Source: Fusarium oxysporum f. sp. lycopersici 4287 (lineage: Eukaryota > Ascomycota > Sordariomycetes > Hypocreales > Nectriaceae). From it: DNA of 64,000 nt. Below, one piece after another: positions 19,997-31,282 of this stretch; the first letter of the stretch is position 1; every line of letters begins with the position of its first letter. Made by a program: the position numbers and the translations under genes. The DNA lies in the NCBI RefSeq assembly GCF_000149955.1, contig NW_017264850.1, positions 1-64,000 on the forward strand. The letters run 5' to 3'. The notes below the pieces were generated by a model, which had not been told where the DNA came from, searched no databases, and saw only the letters and a program-made list of their open reading frames with translations.

Positions 19997-21949
19997 CTAC
20001 ACCGACTTGATCTCGACACCTTCGTGCCTACCATTCTCCCGCCAGGCCCTCAAAATGTTATTGTAGTCCTCCTGTCCTTTACCCCAAATCGACGTTCGAG
20101 CCATTCGAGCAAGCTTCTCTGGATCCCTGACATTCTCAAACTCCCCCTCGGCGTTGATGTAGCTGGGCGTGCAACCCGCCGAAGCTCCAAACATGTGAGC
20201 CTGACTTACAATCTTTTGCGCCCATTTCTCCTCCGCATCTTCGGTTGCCTCGATGGTAAAGTTGTACTCATAGCGTTTGTCGCTGGAAGCCTTGGACCGA
20301 GTTTCCTTGGCGCCAGTGGCCACGATGTAAGCAAACTGCTTGGCGGCTTGCTCGGCGATGAATGTGTAGTTGGGATTCCCACCGCCTTGGATGAAGCCTG
20401 GCCAGAACATGTTTGGGAAATCGTGGCTCATCATTCCATGTAGCGTTGTCACACCAGAGCTCCATTTTGCGTCTAAATCGGTCCCGTTGCGGCCAAGAAC
20501 TTTGATCCCGACCCTGCCTGGTGGACTGTAGAGAAACGGACTCTTGTAGCCTGTGCTTAGGACAAGTACATCAATATCAAAATGTTCTCCTTCAACAACG
20601 ACCCCGTTCTCCGTGATCTCCTGAACGCCTCGTCCATCAGTATCAACAAGATGTACAGAGGGGTTGTTGAATGCGTCGAGATATTCGTCGTGGAAGCACG
20701 GTCTCTTGCACCAACCGGAGTACCAAGGCTTCAGCTTGGCTGCAACCTCCGGGTCCTTGACCAGATCATCGATACGCCCTCGCACTTTGCTTTGTCTCTT
20801 GAGGTCAAGCTCCTCCAAGTAGGCGTAATATTTCTGTATCTCCTGCGGCGTCTTTGGATCATAGCCGGGTGATCCTGATATCGCACTGTAAGATGGCATA
20901 TTGGTCCAGCTATCGTTGACGAGGTCGAGCGCCGGTTTGGGATTATGGTTATTCACATGGGCACAGTAGTTGAGACATCTCGCCTCCCACCAGCCAGGTT
21001 TGTTAGCGATCTCGTTCTTGAACAAGTCTTCTTCCGTCTGGCGGTTATATCTGGCGGCCACAGCAGACGCTGTCCGCTGAAAGACATAGACCTCCTTGGC
21101 CCATTTCGCTAGCTCGGGCAAGATCTGGATGGCTGAAGCCCCCGTACCGATGAGTCCAACCTTCTTGGCTCTCAGTCGTGTCATTGATGGATCATCTGGG
21201 GTTCCCCCGGTGGCGTTGTAGTCCCAACGAGCAGGGTGAAAGCAGTCCCCTGTGAACTTTTCGATTCCCTTGATCCGAGGGACTTGAGGAACCAGCATGA
21301 GGCCTGTAGTGAGGATGACGAACCGGGATGTCACAGTAACAGCTTCATGCTCTTTGCCACCGTGCACGAGTTCAGCGAGTTTCATAACCCACTCTTTTTT
21401 ATCGTCGTCCCAGATACATTCGTCCATTCGAGTCCGAAACCAAACTCGGTCTGTCAAGCCATATTTCGCGGCTATCCGCTCAAGATGCATCCGAATCTCC
21501 TTCCCGGTCGAATACTTGTTCTTGGGCATGTACCCTGTCTCCTCAAGTAGAGGCATGTAGATGTAACTCTCAACGTCACACATGAGTCCAGGATAGCGGT
21601 TCCAGTACCAAGTACCACCCCAGCCTGCTGCAGTGTCGATAAACTGAAGATTCTCAGGCTTGATCCCAGCCTCCACCAGTCTCGCTGCGAAGAGCAGAGC
21701 GCCTATTCCGGTACCAACAATTGCGAAATCGCAACTGTCCCCATTTGTAGCGCGTGGCAGTTTATCATATGTTGATTGATCTGCCCAAGGATCCTGCTTG
21801 AAGTGATGGAATTTTGCAACGCTGTACAAGTCGGTGAATTGGCTGAGGCCGTCACTGCGCAGCCGCTTGTCGTGTTCCTTCTTGTACCGCTGTTTGACTT
21901 CAGCAACGCTTGTCGCAAGTACGCCATTTGACTCTGCGGATGGGCTCAT
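19997..21949 (-). CDS. Baeyer-Villiger monooxygenase (BVMO 1)
   Basis: FAD/NADPH type I Baeyer-Villiger monooxygenase, which inserts oxygen next to a ketone to give an ester or lactone. Intronless, 650 residues, within the long-form fungal range. First Rossmann motif GTGIGA at 79-84 (FAIVGTGIGALLFAARL); BVMO signature FTGDCFHPARW near residues 222-232, matching FxGxxxHxxxW; second Rossmann motif GLIGTGASAIQ shortly after; C-terminal MSHDFPNMFWPG block. About 70 residues precede the FAD fold. No membrane helix or PTS1 (ends EIKSV). Three CCTCGG/CCGAGG sites lie within 320 bp upstream. Its neighbour is an HSL-type esterase. The ketone substrate is unknown. Confidence 0.93.
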   Translation of the reverse strand: MSPSAESNGVLATSVAEVKQRYKKEHDKRLRSDGLSQFTDLYSVAKFHHFKQDPWADQSTYDKLPRATNGDSCDFAIVGTGIGALLFAARLVEAGIKPENLQFIDTAAGWGGTWYWNRYPGLMCDVESYIYMPLLEETGYMPKNKYSTGKEIRMHLERIAAKYGLTDRVWFRTRMDECIWDDDKKEWVMKLAELVHGGKEHEAVTVTSRFVILTTGLMLVPQVPRIKGIEKFTGDCFHPARWDYNATGGTPDDPSMTRLRAKKVGLIGTGASAIQILPELAKWAKEVYVFQRTASAVAARYNRQTEEDLFKNEIANKPGWWEARCLNYCAHVNNHNPKPALDLVNDSWTNMPSYSAISGSPGYDPKTPQEIQKYYAYLEELDLKRQSKVRGRIDDLVKDPEVAAKLKPWYSGWCKRPCFHDEYLDAFNNPSVHLVDTDGRGVQEITENGVVVEGEHFDIDVLVLSTGYKSPFLYSPPGRVGIKVLGRNGTDLDAKWSSGVTTLHGMMSHDFPNMFWPGFIQGGGNPNYTFIAEQAAKQFAYIVATGAKETRSKASSDKRYEYNFTIEATEDAEEKWAQKIVSQAHMFGASAGCTPSYINAEGEFENVRDPEKLARMARTSIWGKGQEDYNNILRAWRENGRHEGVEIKSV

Positions 21950-22648
21950 GATGGGCTTGTGGTTAAGTATGGGGATATGTGCTTGGTCCGTTTTGCAAAG
22001 GTAATCTTCCCATTTATTAAAAAGGTATGCACAGGCGTTGATAAGGAATCCGCTTTATCTTATTATTAAACATCCTGCTAGTTCACGACGCTCTGGCATA
22101 GCTCCAATTATGTTGCCCTTCGGCGTGCCCTCGGTTATTTCACTACTGAAACCTCTACCGAGGACGTCGGAGGTCCCTAAGGGCAGTAGTCAGTGGTAAA
22201 GCTTGATGGGTTTTAATCTGCGTCCATGTCTTAACTAATTTGGATATGCATCATGTTCAATAGTGACCTCGGCATTGGGCAATGGAATAAATGGTATGTT
22301 GCCTATTACAAGAAATGGCATAGAGGCAATTTTGCAGCGATAATGATCTGGTGCTTCGGTAATAAAGGCTAGGTCACCCCAACATCTTGAATCAGTGAAT
22401 AGCGAAGTGAAGTTTGTCTTTTCATGGAGTCCAGGTCATCTGTTGTTACTCTTGGACCCAAAGTATATTACGATCCATTTCCTAAGGTATATACATACAG
22501 TGATTGGAATCTAAGTTACCTATACTTACTCGATAATCCACGGCAAAGATATGGGTATCTTTGATTAATAAATTGTGATATGTGTTTAAATGATATTTGA
22601 GCCATATTACAACCATGAACAATAACCCAGTAGTTTCCCAATATCCTA
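21950..22648. promoter_or_regulatory. BVMO 1 promoter with three CCTCGG-type sites
   Basis: CCTCGG at 22129-22134, CCGAGG at 22158-22163 and CCTCGG at 22267-22272, at 180 to 320 bp upstream of the BVMO 1 ATG. The first two form an inverted pair (CCTCGGT ... ACCGAGG). The rest, towards the sugar-transporter stop codon, shows no gene. Confidence 0.6.
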
Positions 22649-24240
22649 TCAAGCAGTGTTATCGCTCTCTGACTTTAATACATCTTCTCGAGGCACCAGA
22701 GCCACCATATCCGTATCTCCAAAGACCGCCGCAATTTCTTCAAGAGGCTTTCCCAGTGTATCAGGATAAAACCATACAACAACCGCAGCAATAGCATCAA
22801 TAACAATAAAAATAATATAGAATTTCCAACCGATCGATTCAAAGGCAGTGGGTGCTGACTGTAGCCAGATAATGCTCGTCACACATAGACTACACATACC
22901 AAGAGCATAACCCTCACCCCGAAGAAATGTTGGCCAAATCTCCGCAATGTAAGTGAAACCAGGGCCTTCTACAAACAGACCAAAACAAGTGACGTTCAGG
23001 AAGAGGAACGCTGTGCATGCAATCAATCCTGGCTGATAAGTCGTTCCGAGGTAATGTTTCTGGAGGGCAGCTTCGAAAATGACGGTAATTCCGCAGGTGG
23101 CGAATCCGAAGCACAGCAGCTTGTTTCGTGGGAATTTGTCGATAAAAAACATATTCGCAGTGTTCATGACCCATCCACATAATTGGTAGCCACCCTGCAT
23201 TTGGAGTACCGCAGAACTGCTAAATCCGAGGCTCTTGTAAATAAGGCCGCCATAATCTGTAAGAGCAATCAGTATCCGTGTCTACGTGAGCGCAGAGAGA
23301 ACTTACTGTTGACAACCAGAGCACCCGAGCTCATCTGCGCAAAGGTCAAGAAAATAGTCATAAAGAAACGTTTTCTAAAAGAAGCTCGTTGGAAGATCTT
23401 GAGGTAGTTCCCGGATATTGACTTTGCGGACTCTGCGTTATCGAGGTGGACTTGTCGCTCGATTTGATCTAGCTCATTCTTCGCATAAAGATGGTTGGGA
23501 TCTCTTGGGTCTGAGTGAAGCTGTCGAAGGACATCCCATGCCTCCTCCTTCCTGTCATTGGATAGCAGATATCGAGGTGACTCTGGTATCCAGTAGATTC
23601 CGAGCAGAAGTAGCAGAGGAAACAATCCAGCAAGCCCCAGCGGACCACGCCAAGTATCTTTACCACCACTAGTATAGTAGAAGAACCCGACACCGGTGTA
23701 GGAAGCAACGGTGTAACCAGTATTGATCATTGCGGGGTGTATCTGCACCAGCATGCCTCTTCTGTGAGGAGGCACCAACTCGGCCATCCACATAGGAATT
23801 GTAGACAGCATCTGAAACGATCCCCACCCCTGAAAGACCCTGAAAGTGATGAACATGGCGATGTGATAAGAGGCAGTTATAAGAGCACTTGATATAAGGA
23901 TGATCAGTGCAGCAAGTGCAGCAGACTTCTTGCGCCCATATCTGTGTGCAAAGTAGCCACTGAAGATTGACCCAAAGGCTCCGCCGGCGTAGAAACCGCC
24001 GTTGGTGGCCCCTATGAGTGCAGTCATGTCTGACGTTGCACCTAGTTTCATGGTTGCATACCACGAGGGCTGGGATAGGGTAGTGGCGATGATGGAGGAG
24101 GCGTAGCCCATGGATGCAGACCCAAAGCCAAGGAACACAATTATGAATATGATGCGTGGCTTGAGGCGAGGAATAATTGCTTCACCTTCCAAGATGGAGG
24201 CTTTGCGAAGGCTGGTCTCGTTTGTTTTCTCACGATCCAT
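22649..24240 (-). CDS. MFS transporter, sugar-porter family
   Basis: Plasma-membrane H+ symporter of the MFS sugar/general substrate transporter type. Exons 23307-24240 and 22649-23256 (50-nt intron, GTAAGT...ACAG) give 513 residues with 12 predicted helices. Sugar-porter motifs: HRYGRKKSAAL between helices 2 and 3, RVFQGWGS, then IPESPRYLLSNDRKEEA at the start of the central loop, and VEGPGFTYIAEIWPTFLRGEG in the second half. Length and motifs agree with lactose/quinate/hexose transporters, but such proteins also take up other polyols or acids, so substrate is open. Three CCTCGG sites upstream tie it to the cluster; substrate import is the natural inference. Confidence 0.9.
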
Positions 24241-24830
24241 TGCTATATGCGTAGCGTGATCCGAAATGATTATTAGTTTTCTTGGGAAAATTTTACTTAA
24301 CAGATCAAAGAGAATCAGAAAGGTCGGACGTAGGATAGTTCCGCCTGGATACTTATACCATTCATCCTCAATATCCAGACAGCCACCAAGGCATTAGTTA
24401 CTTCTATGATATTCTCCTACTAGACGACGGCCTCGGCGCTCAGACTCAAAAATGGTTGTTGTTCCACCTCGGGCAACAAACATGTTCTGTGGTATTGAGT
24501 TCCTCTAGCTAAAAGGTTAGTTTATTCACGTTTTTAGGACCTCGGGGCCAGCTGGGAAACTAAGATTTTCAGACACTAATGCTTGCCAGAATCCGGGGTA
24601 ATCCGGGGTAGGTCAGAGTAGTCCCAGGCGAATCAAGAAGTATAGAGCAAGTGGGCACTGTAAAACAGAATGAAGTTGTAAAGAAGTCTATAAGAGCATG
24701 CTGGTCAACGTATTAAGATTCTGCTCTATCAAAGTCTTGCTTAGAATAATGACGATTATTATTTAAATGCTTTTAGTGTTGCCCTTGAACTTATATGATT
24801 CCTAAATAATTCGGAACGGTCAATGGCTGG
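24241..24830. promoter_or_regulatory. MFS transporter promoter: three CCTCGG sites and a 10-bp tandem repeat
   Basis: CCTCGG at 24431-24436, 24467-24472 and 24540-24545, all in direct orientation, 190-305 bp upstream of the transporter ATG. Immediately beyond, the decamer ATCCGGGGTA occurs twice in tandem at 24591-24600 and 24601-24610; its first nine bases recur at 51399-51407. CGGGG/CCCCG are typical half-sites for Zn2Cys6 or C2H2 regulators. The remaining 200 bp is 3' flank of the regulator gene. Confidence 0.6.
24591..24610 (+). repeat. Tandem decamer ATCCGGGGTA x2
   Basis: Two exact adjacent copies of a 10-base unit, about 350 bp upstream of the sugar-porter gene. Probably a regulator-binding site; no known factor is claimed. 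Confidence 0.8.
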
Positions 24831-27142
24831 CTAATAGTAATTACTTTGCAAGGGCAATATCTCTCTTTCCTGCAGCCCGATATTGGTCACAGGGAAAAAG
24901 TTTGGATCGGCGTCAAAGTGAACCAAGGCTTGCAAAAGGTTTGCCTCGGCGTCAAAGTCAGTCCATGGGTCATTGAGAGGATCAATGAAGAATTGACTTT
25001 CAATACTGCCGCCATCCATCTGTAGTCCTGTCGAGCTTTCTCCCCCTGTTGCGCCATCGGACTGTGTACCGATAGGCAGACTTCCAATTGTCTCAGGTGT
25101 GATCAGCGAGTTTGACGCATTCAACGCCATTCGACCACCGGCTTCAGGAATCTGACTGCCCTTTTCAACCACTGCATGTCCTTTCCTGGCCTGCTGCTTT
25201 CTTTGCACAAGTTGCCCTGATGTCGAATTATTTGTAGAAGTGAGGTTCAACATGGGGATGTTGACGTGAGTTCTCTGGATAACAGCTTCGAGAAACCATA
25301 TGACATGGTCTGCAGAAGCGTACATATCCCTGAGATACTGAATAGCCTGCCAGCACTGATAAAACTGTCCGATGGAGGCATAGCGGGCTTCGTGTCGAGA
25401 TGAGCCAATGTCGTTGAGATGTATGAGAATGGCAGATAGAAGTGCGGGAATGGCCGAGGTAGACGCGAAGCGTAGTTGGTCTCGTTGATGCAAGTCATAC
25501 GCAACCTGTGTGATTCCTCCAGCAGCGTCAGCAATCTTTTCAGCAGATCTCTTTGTGTTTATATTATCCTCTGAGCTGTCGCCTGACCGTTGTGCCTGGG
25601 GTCGATGAAGGATGGCTGTTGAAGTGAGGTATATCATGTACAACAGAGCCTGATGCAGATACAAAGCCGAGCGACCTTGAGGAATTTCCGGTCCCTGTTG
25701 GTATTGGTCCGCCTTATAACGACATGGCGATTCCAGATTCTGTATCCAGCCGCGCAACTTGAGGTCACACTTCTCCATGTCCTGCATCTGCTGGGCAGAC
25801 TTCTTTGGTACGACCATCATTGTGATTTTTTCATCGGCTTTTGAGATATCATTGCTCAAGACAGAATATTGGCTAAACAGAATATCCCCGATGCGCACGC
25901 AGAGTTTTGTCAACTCAACAAAGCAAAGCATAAGCCCCTTCTGAATTGCGGAGTCTGTTATCTGCATATTCCCAAGAAACCTCGTAACAGCATCATTGAA
26001 GGGGACCATCTCCAAGTCCTCTACTGTTAAGTTGGGAACGTTAAACGTGTCGGGCCTTATCCGAGCCGGCCTTCGAATTCCCAATGCTAGAAGCCGATCT
26101 CGTACGTAACAGGACCACCAGATCCTTTTCCGTCCACGTTTCGCTTTGACGCTGATATCAAGCTGTTCGGGGTTCCGATGTATCCCCATGATATGGATTT
26201 GCGACAGCGCCATCCCCGTCCAGTGCCATGTGTCCTTTTCGTCATCGGCCCTCTCATACCAGTATGTCATCAGAAGAAGCGCTTGTAGACGAGCAATACG
26301 ATCGGGTTCTGCATCGAGATGGTAAAGAAGGCGAACTTTCTCAAAAAATTCTTTCCGCATTGCCTTGCGATTCTCATATCCCCTTTCAGTACAGTAGTCG
26401 GAGTCGATGTAGACAACGGCGGCAAACATAATAGCCTGGAACAAAAGGAGGCTAACTTGCGAGTTGCCATCCCGCCGAGCAACGGATGACAGGAAGTCCG
26501 GTAGGTCGACTACTGGCATGAAAGGATGCACGTATAGTATATGGAGTCGGAATAACTCGCATTGGAGCTCATCGTCAGGGATCCTCAGGCAGCCTTTGCC
26601 TGTGAGGTACTCGAGATCGATGGGCTTTAGGTGCGAGGGAAGAGGCCGAATGTATTGTGGCAAGGTCTGCGGATAGTTGCTAGGTGGCGCTAGAGGTAGC
26701 TGAATGGGCGCGGCGGCAGAGTTATCGGCGCTGTCTCCCTGCCCATCATCGTCCCGTAATACGCCTTCAAGACCTGTTGAGCATCGTCAGCCAGACTGTG
26801 GCAGTTTCTCTCTGCGATCGATGTCAATGAATTCTTGCCTTCAAACGTGAGAGAGACCGGAAACTCCTCTCCAGCATTCGAGCGCTCCGATATGGTGTCT
26901 GCCGTCCTGCTCGCTGCAGTTCTACGAGGTTTTCCAAGAACACAGCCCAGGTTATCGAGGCGACAGTTAGTGCATGGCTGGCCTTGTACGGTGACATCAC
27001 AACGAACTTTGCGACCACGACAAGACAGACAGGCCCGGGGAGCAGATCGTTTCGCAGAAGAGTCAGGTGGTTTATCGTCTCTTTTCCGCTTGGTCCCTGT
27101 CCTATCGGTATCTTGCTCAGCTCGTGGCGGCGATGGCATCAT
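24831..27142 (-). CDS. Zn2Cys6 transcription factor, CTF1-beta/FarB-like (regulator A)
   Basis: Nuclear activator resembling cutinase transcription factor 1-beta and the FarA/FarB regulators of fatty-acid and peroxisomal genes. Zn2Cys6 cluster at C38, C41, C48, C57, C60, C67 (RACLSCRGRKVRCDV and CTNCRLDNLGC). Fungal_trans domain: ILYVHPFMPVVDLPDFL, then LLLMTYWYERADDEKDTWHW and the RRIWWSCY-like RKRIWWSCYVRDRLLALG. The frame is restored by joining 26839-27142 to 24831-26773; the only phase-consistent join I found uses a GC donor (G|GCAAGA) with a CTGAC branch point and CAACAG acceptor, giving 748 residues. A paralog is at 59629-62208. FarA/FarB bind CCTCGG, which is abundant throughout this cluster, so it is the likeliest local activator. 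Confidence 0.88.
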
Positions 27143-28425
27143 GACAATGATCAGATTGAATCGGGCGGCTTTATCATCAATGTTACAGAGATGCCTGACT
27201 TCCAGTAGACTTTCTGAGAACGGCCTGCTGGGCTCTCACGTGCCATGATCAGACTGGTGATACAGGTGACTGGGGACAGCAGCCTGAATGCTGTGCCCAC
27301 TAGCCAGCAAGATCCTCGGCAATTGCCTACTTTGAGCAAAAGGGTACTCTCGTCAAAGAACTATGACTTAAGGAATCAATTAAACGGCAGTATATTAGAA
27401 TCTGAGTTGCCTAAGCCCGGCTAATAAAGACCCAGGACTCCCCGACCTCTTATTTCTGGAGCAGATTTGTCTACCAGGCACGATTCATTATATCTAGTTA
27501 TCCAACTACAGCCAGGCCAGACTCAATTGTTTAGGAAACAATTGAAAATCTCGACAGTGGTCGGAAGACGAAGAACTCTCGCTCACATTGGACTAACGTG
27601 GCTTGGCTGCCGTTTATAAATATAATTATAATCGTCGTTTCATTCTTTATCTGCCATTTATGCAAAGACTTTAGGCGATTTAGAGCTGTATCTACAATTT
27701 CTGCATTTTTACCTGTAAATCCCGTATTCATGGCCTCGGCGATTCCCAACATGTTGGTAGTTGCCTCGGCTATGAGGTTATGAAACAGCCGGATCGTTAA
27801 CACCCGAACACCTCTCGCAGCGAAAGTTGTACATGTTGATGTCATATCTTGTTAATAACCCATTTAGGAGAGAATTTACTGAGAATACCTTACGATAGGG
27901 AAGGTTGGTGCTTGTCATGGCTCCACGGCTAAAACATGGAGAGGAACTTAATATGAATGGTGGACTCCAGTCCTAGTTCTTAACTAAGATTAAACAGTTA
28001 ACTACTCATATATACTATATTTAGATACATAATTATACTCCTAGCATTATAAAGAGCATAAGTAAAGAAATCCCAAGGTCTCTTAGACCTAACTATCGGC
28101 AAACCTCGGAAGTTATTATAAATCTGGACTCATTTAAACTACCATTCGCTCTCAATTTTGAAAGGAGTTTCACTGGAATATGCCATTTATTTTTGAAATA
28201 TAGAGTGGTTCAAGGTCAGATATGTAATTGGGGATAGCCCTTGTGCAGGCCGAGGTGCATACATGCTTGAGTTTCGGCTATAGGAGCATTTACAGGATCA
28301 GCATTATCATGAGTAGTGATATCTATAGAACACACTATCCAATATCCAACGTTTAGGTTTATACAGCCCTGTCAAAGAAAACGCCCTGAATTCCCATATC
28401 AGTACGCATAGAGCAAATACACGCA
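27143..28425. promoter_or_regulatory. Long divergent intergenic region, regulator A / mitochondrial carrier, with five CCTCGG-type sites
   Basis: About 1.3 kb. CCTCGG at 27314-27319, 27734-27739, 27764-27769 and 28104-28109; CCGAGG at 28250-28255. The site 170 bp from the regulator start could allow autoregulation. The stretch 27850-28110 is AT-rich and holds a short inverted repeat (AGGTCT/AGACCT at 28076-28090). Open frames at 27531-27845 and 27598-27783 overlap on opposite strands and look random. Confidence 0.55.
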
Positions 28426-29418
28426 ATGAGCCTTGCTTCAGAGGATAAGCTGGCTAACAGATCATTACCATACAGCGAGCATCTCGCAGCTACTTTGAGG
28501 CCTTTTGTCATTGGCGGTGCGTCGGGTCTCGTTGCTACAACATGCATTCACCCTATCGACGTGATCAAAGTGCGACTGCAGCTCGCAGGACAAGGCCGAA
28601 GCTCGCCATCGGGCTTGTTCTCCGTTACCAGGGGCATTGTATCGCAGGGCAGGCTATTGGACTTGTATCAGGGAATATCTGCAGGCTACTTACGACAACT
28701 CGTCTATGGGACAGCCCGTCTGGGTTTCTTTTACACATTTGAAGATGCGTTCAAAAGGCGAGCATCAACGCAGGATCGAGACATCAATTTTGTGGAGAGA
28801 GGGGTAGCGGGGCTCCTGGCTGGTGCCTTAGGATCCTTAATTGGTACCCCAACAGAAGTCGCGTTGATTCGCATGCAGAGTGATGGGATGAAGCCACGAG
28901 CCGAACGCGCCAACTACCGTTCGGTTTTCGACGCTCTATCCAGAATCACTCGAGCAGAGGGCATTCGAGGACTCTGGAGTGGTACAACTCCTACAGTCAT
29001 ACGAGCATGCTCAACAAACTTCGGTCAACTGACCTTCTTTTCCGAAGCCAAACATCAGCTAGCCAGACATACCGAAATGCCGCCCTATACGCAGTCTCTT
29101 GCAGCCGCGGCAATCGCGGGCACGTTTGCTGCCATCCTAAGCTTACCGTTTGACTTTGTCAAAACACGCATGCAGTGGCAAAACAAGCAGGTAGGAGGAG
29201 GAGTGCAGTATACTGGTTTCCTTAACTGCATCGTCATGGTTGCAAGAACAGAAGGTTTGGCGGCATTTGGTCACGGTTTTGTGCCGTATTTCTTCAGGAT
29301 TGCTCCTCATGCGTGAGTTTTGAATCAGTTTCCTTTTACTCGTAAGCACTGACTGGATTACTACAGGGTCATTATGCTTACAGTATCGGATTACATCGCA
29401 AGGTGTTGGGTTAAATGA
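28426..29418 (+). CDS. Mitochondrial carrier, oxoglutarate/malate-type
   Basis: Inner mitochondrial membrane solute carrier (SLC25 family). Exons 28426-29312 and 29367-29418 (54-nt intron GTGAGT...ACAG) give 312 residues, the family norm. Three repeats are visible by their signature PxD/ExxK/R motifs: HPIDVIKVRLQLAGQG, TPTEVALIRMQSDG and LPFDFVKTRMQWQ, each followed by the aromatic/G-containing second half (LYQGISAG, LWSGTTPTV, FGHGFVPY). The second-repeat form with RMQSDG is typical of the 2-oxoglutarate/malate carrier. In this cluster it could export or import di- or oxoacids linking peroxisomal or cytosolic steps with mitochondrial acyl-CoA enzymes; that is inference. CCGAGG lies 170 bp upstream. 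Confidence 0.88.
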
Positions 29419-29950
29419 CATGCTGGGGGGCTCATCGAATTCTTTTGCATATAATATCTAGGTTTGTGTTGCTCTTCAAATGTCTTAATTTTATCGAGGC
29501 TCTCCTGAGTGTTTGATGATCTCTACAAAGAAGAAAACTATTCCTGTCTACTTTGTCAACTCAAGTAATCCTTGCATGAATGTCGTTTAGCTTCTTTGCC
29601 GTATAGTTCCTCTGTGCTCTGTTCGTGACCGCAGAAAGAGTGGCGATAGCCTTCTGGCACATCATATTCCACGGGACATGCATCAGGCCTGACAAACTTG
29701 TTTAGGCCTTTCCCTTCGCTTCGGGTATCATTCTCGTAGGGTCATGCGTTGGGAGCCTCATCCCGAGGGAACTTAACAAGCCGGCAACGGCCTTGTTCTG
29801 CCATTTGCCACTCGAGTGCCGCTTATTACCGACAGGTCTTAGCATTCGCAGCCTCACTTAAAAGACTACTGATCAATATGGCTGAGGGCCTTGAATGGTC
29901 CTATTCACATACCCACTTTGCTCCAAGGGCATTACAAACATTCCATAACA
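29419..29950. promoter_or_regulatory. Promoter region of the mitochondrial acyl-CoA dehydrogenase
   Basis: About 530 bp, with CCGAGG at 29763-29768, some 190 bp before the ATG at 29951. A short frame at 29749-30102 overlaps the gene start in another phase and is not supported. Confidence 0.5.
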
Positions 29951-31282
29951 ATGGCCAGAATGCGAACTCAAGTATTTTCCATTGTTCACTTCACACGACA
30001 CTCTCTGTCTCTATTGAGAGGTCGCTCGAGAAGGCCCTTTTCCAAAGCGAGAACTTTCCCCGTCAGCCCAGCCTTGAGACAAATCCACTCTTATGCCACT
30101 GAATACCTCCCCAGCAACCTTCCAGAATGGACTGATTCCCAGCGATCTGTCCGTGAGGCTATTGCAAAGATCTGTGCTAAATACACTGACGAGTATTGGC
30201 TCGAGAGAGACACGGAACACAAGTTTCCGTGGGAACTTTACAACGACCTAGCCTCCAACGGCTGGTTGGGTATCTGTCTTCCTGAAGAGTATGGTGGTGC
30301 TGGTCTAGGCATCTCGGAGGCTGCCGTTATGCTCCAGACTATTTCAGAATCAGGGGCGGGTATGAACGGAGCATCATCGGTCCATATGAATATCTTTGGC
30401 TTGGAACCAGTTGCCAAGTTTGGCACAAAGGGACAGAAGGAACGTTGGCTGGTCCCTCTTATTCAAGGAAAAGAGCGAGCATGTTTCGGTGTCACGGAGC
30501 CAAACACAGGACTTGACACCCTACGTCTACAGTCATCGGCCACAAGAGATGGTGATTTGTATCGCCTAAAGGGGTCTAAGATCTGGATATCCACTGCCCA
30601 GGTGGCTGAGAAGATCCTCATTCTCGTCAGAACAACTCCTCTCGACCAGGTCAAGAAGCCGAGCCACGGCCTCTCGCTCTTCTACACCGACCTAGACCGT
30701 TCTGCTGTGACTGTCACCGAGATCCCCAAGATGGGTCGCTCAGCAGTTGACAGCAATACTCTTTTCTTTGAAGATTGGAAAGTCCCCGCCAGCGACATGA
30801 TAGGTAAAGAGGGCGAGGGATTCAAGATGATCATGCATGGAATGAATGCAGAGCGAGTTCTCGTGGGCGCCGAGGCATTGGGAATAGGCTACGCAGCGTT
30901 ACGACGCGCGAGCAACTACGTCAACGAGCGTGTGGTATTCGGTAATCCAGTTGGCAAGTACCAAGGAATACAGCACCCCTTAGCCGAATGCTGGATGAAC
31001 CTAGAGAGTGCGCGATTGATGATATATCTCGCCGCGCGTTTGTATGACCAAGGGCATGTGGATGGTGAATATGCAAACGCAGGGAAGTATCTCGCCTCCG
31101 AAAGCGCATTCAAGGCAGCTGAGAGAGCCATCTTGTCTCATGGAGGAATGGGTTATGCGAAGGAGTATCATGTTGAGCGGTATCTCAGAGAGGCTATGCT
31201 CTCGAGAATTGCACCCATTAGTGGAGAGATGATTAAGAATTACATTGGTCAGAAGGTTCTTGGACTTCCTAAGAGCTACTAG
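29951..31282 (+). CDS. Acyl-CoA dehydrogenase, probably mitochondrial
   Basis: FAD acyl-CoA dehydrogenase, intronless, 443 residues from the ATG at 29951; an in-frame ATG at 29891 precedes it. The N-terminus MARMRTQVFSIVHFTRHSLS is Arg-rich, amphipathic and lacks acids, followed by RRPFSKARTF: a good mitochondrial presequence. ACAD marks: YGGAGLGISEAAVM, CFGVTEPNTGLDT, KGSKIWIST, and LSHGGMGYAKEYHVERYLREAML. The Glu in MNAERVLVGAEALG occupies the isovaleryl-CoA-type catalytic position, while the MCAD position reads ISGE. No PTS1 (ends PKSY). A branched short or medium acyl-CoA is a reasonable substrate guess. It heads a run of four same-strand genes (to 38995), each with its own promoter. Confidence 0.9.
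   Translation: MARMRTQVFSIVHFTRHSLSLLRGRSRRPFSKARTFPVSPALRQIHSYATEYLPSNLPEWTDSQRSVREAIAKICAKYTDEYWLERDTEHKFPWELYNDLASNGWLGICLPEEYGGAGLGISEAAVMLQTISESGAGMNGASSVHMNIFGLEPVAKFGTKGQKERWLVPLIQGKERACFGVTEPNTGLDTLRLQSSATRDGDLYRLKGSKIWISTAQVAEKILILVRTTPLDQVKKPSHGLSLFYTDLDRSAVTVTEIPKMGRSAVDSNTLFFEDWKVPASDMIGKEGEGFKMIMHGMNAERVLVGAEALGIGYAALRRASNYVNERVVFGNPVGKYQGIQHPLAECWMNLESARLMIYLAARLYDQGHVDGEYANAGKYLASESAFKAAERAILSHGGMGYAKEYHVERYLREAMLSRIAPISGEMIKNYIGQKVLGLPKSY

Noticed and set aside
27531..27845. 104-codon open frame on the - strand
   Set aside because: Overlaps another frame on the opposite strand, no family likeness, AT-rich; probably chance.
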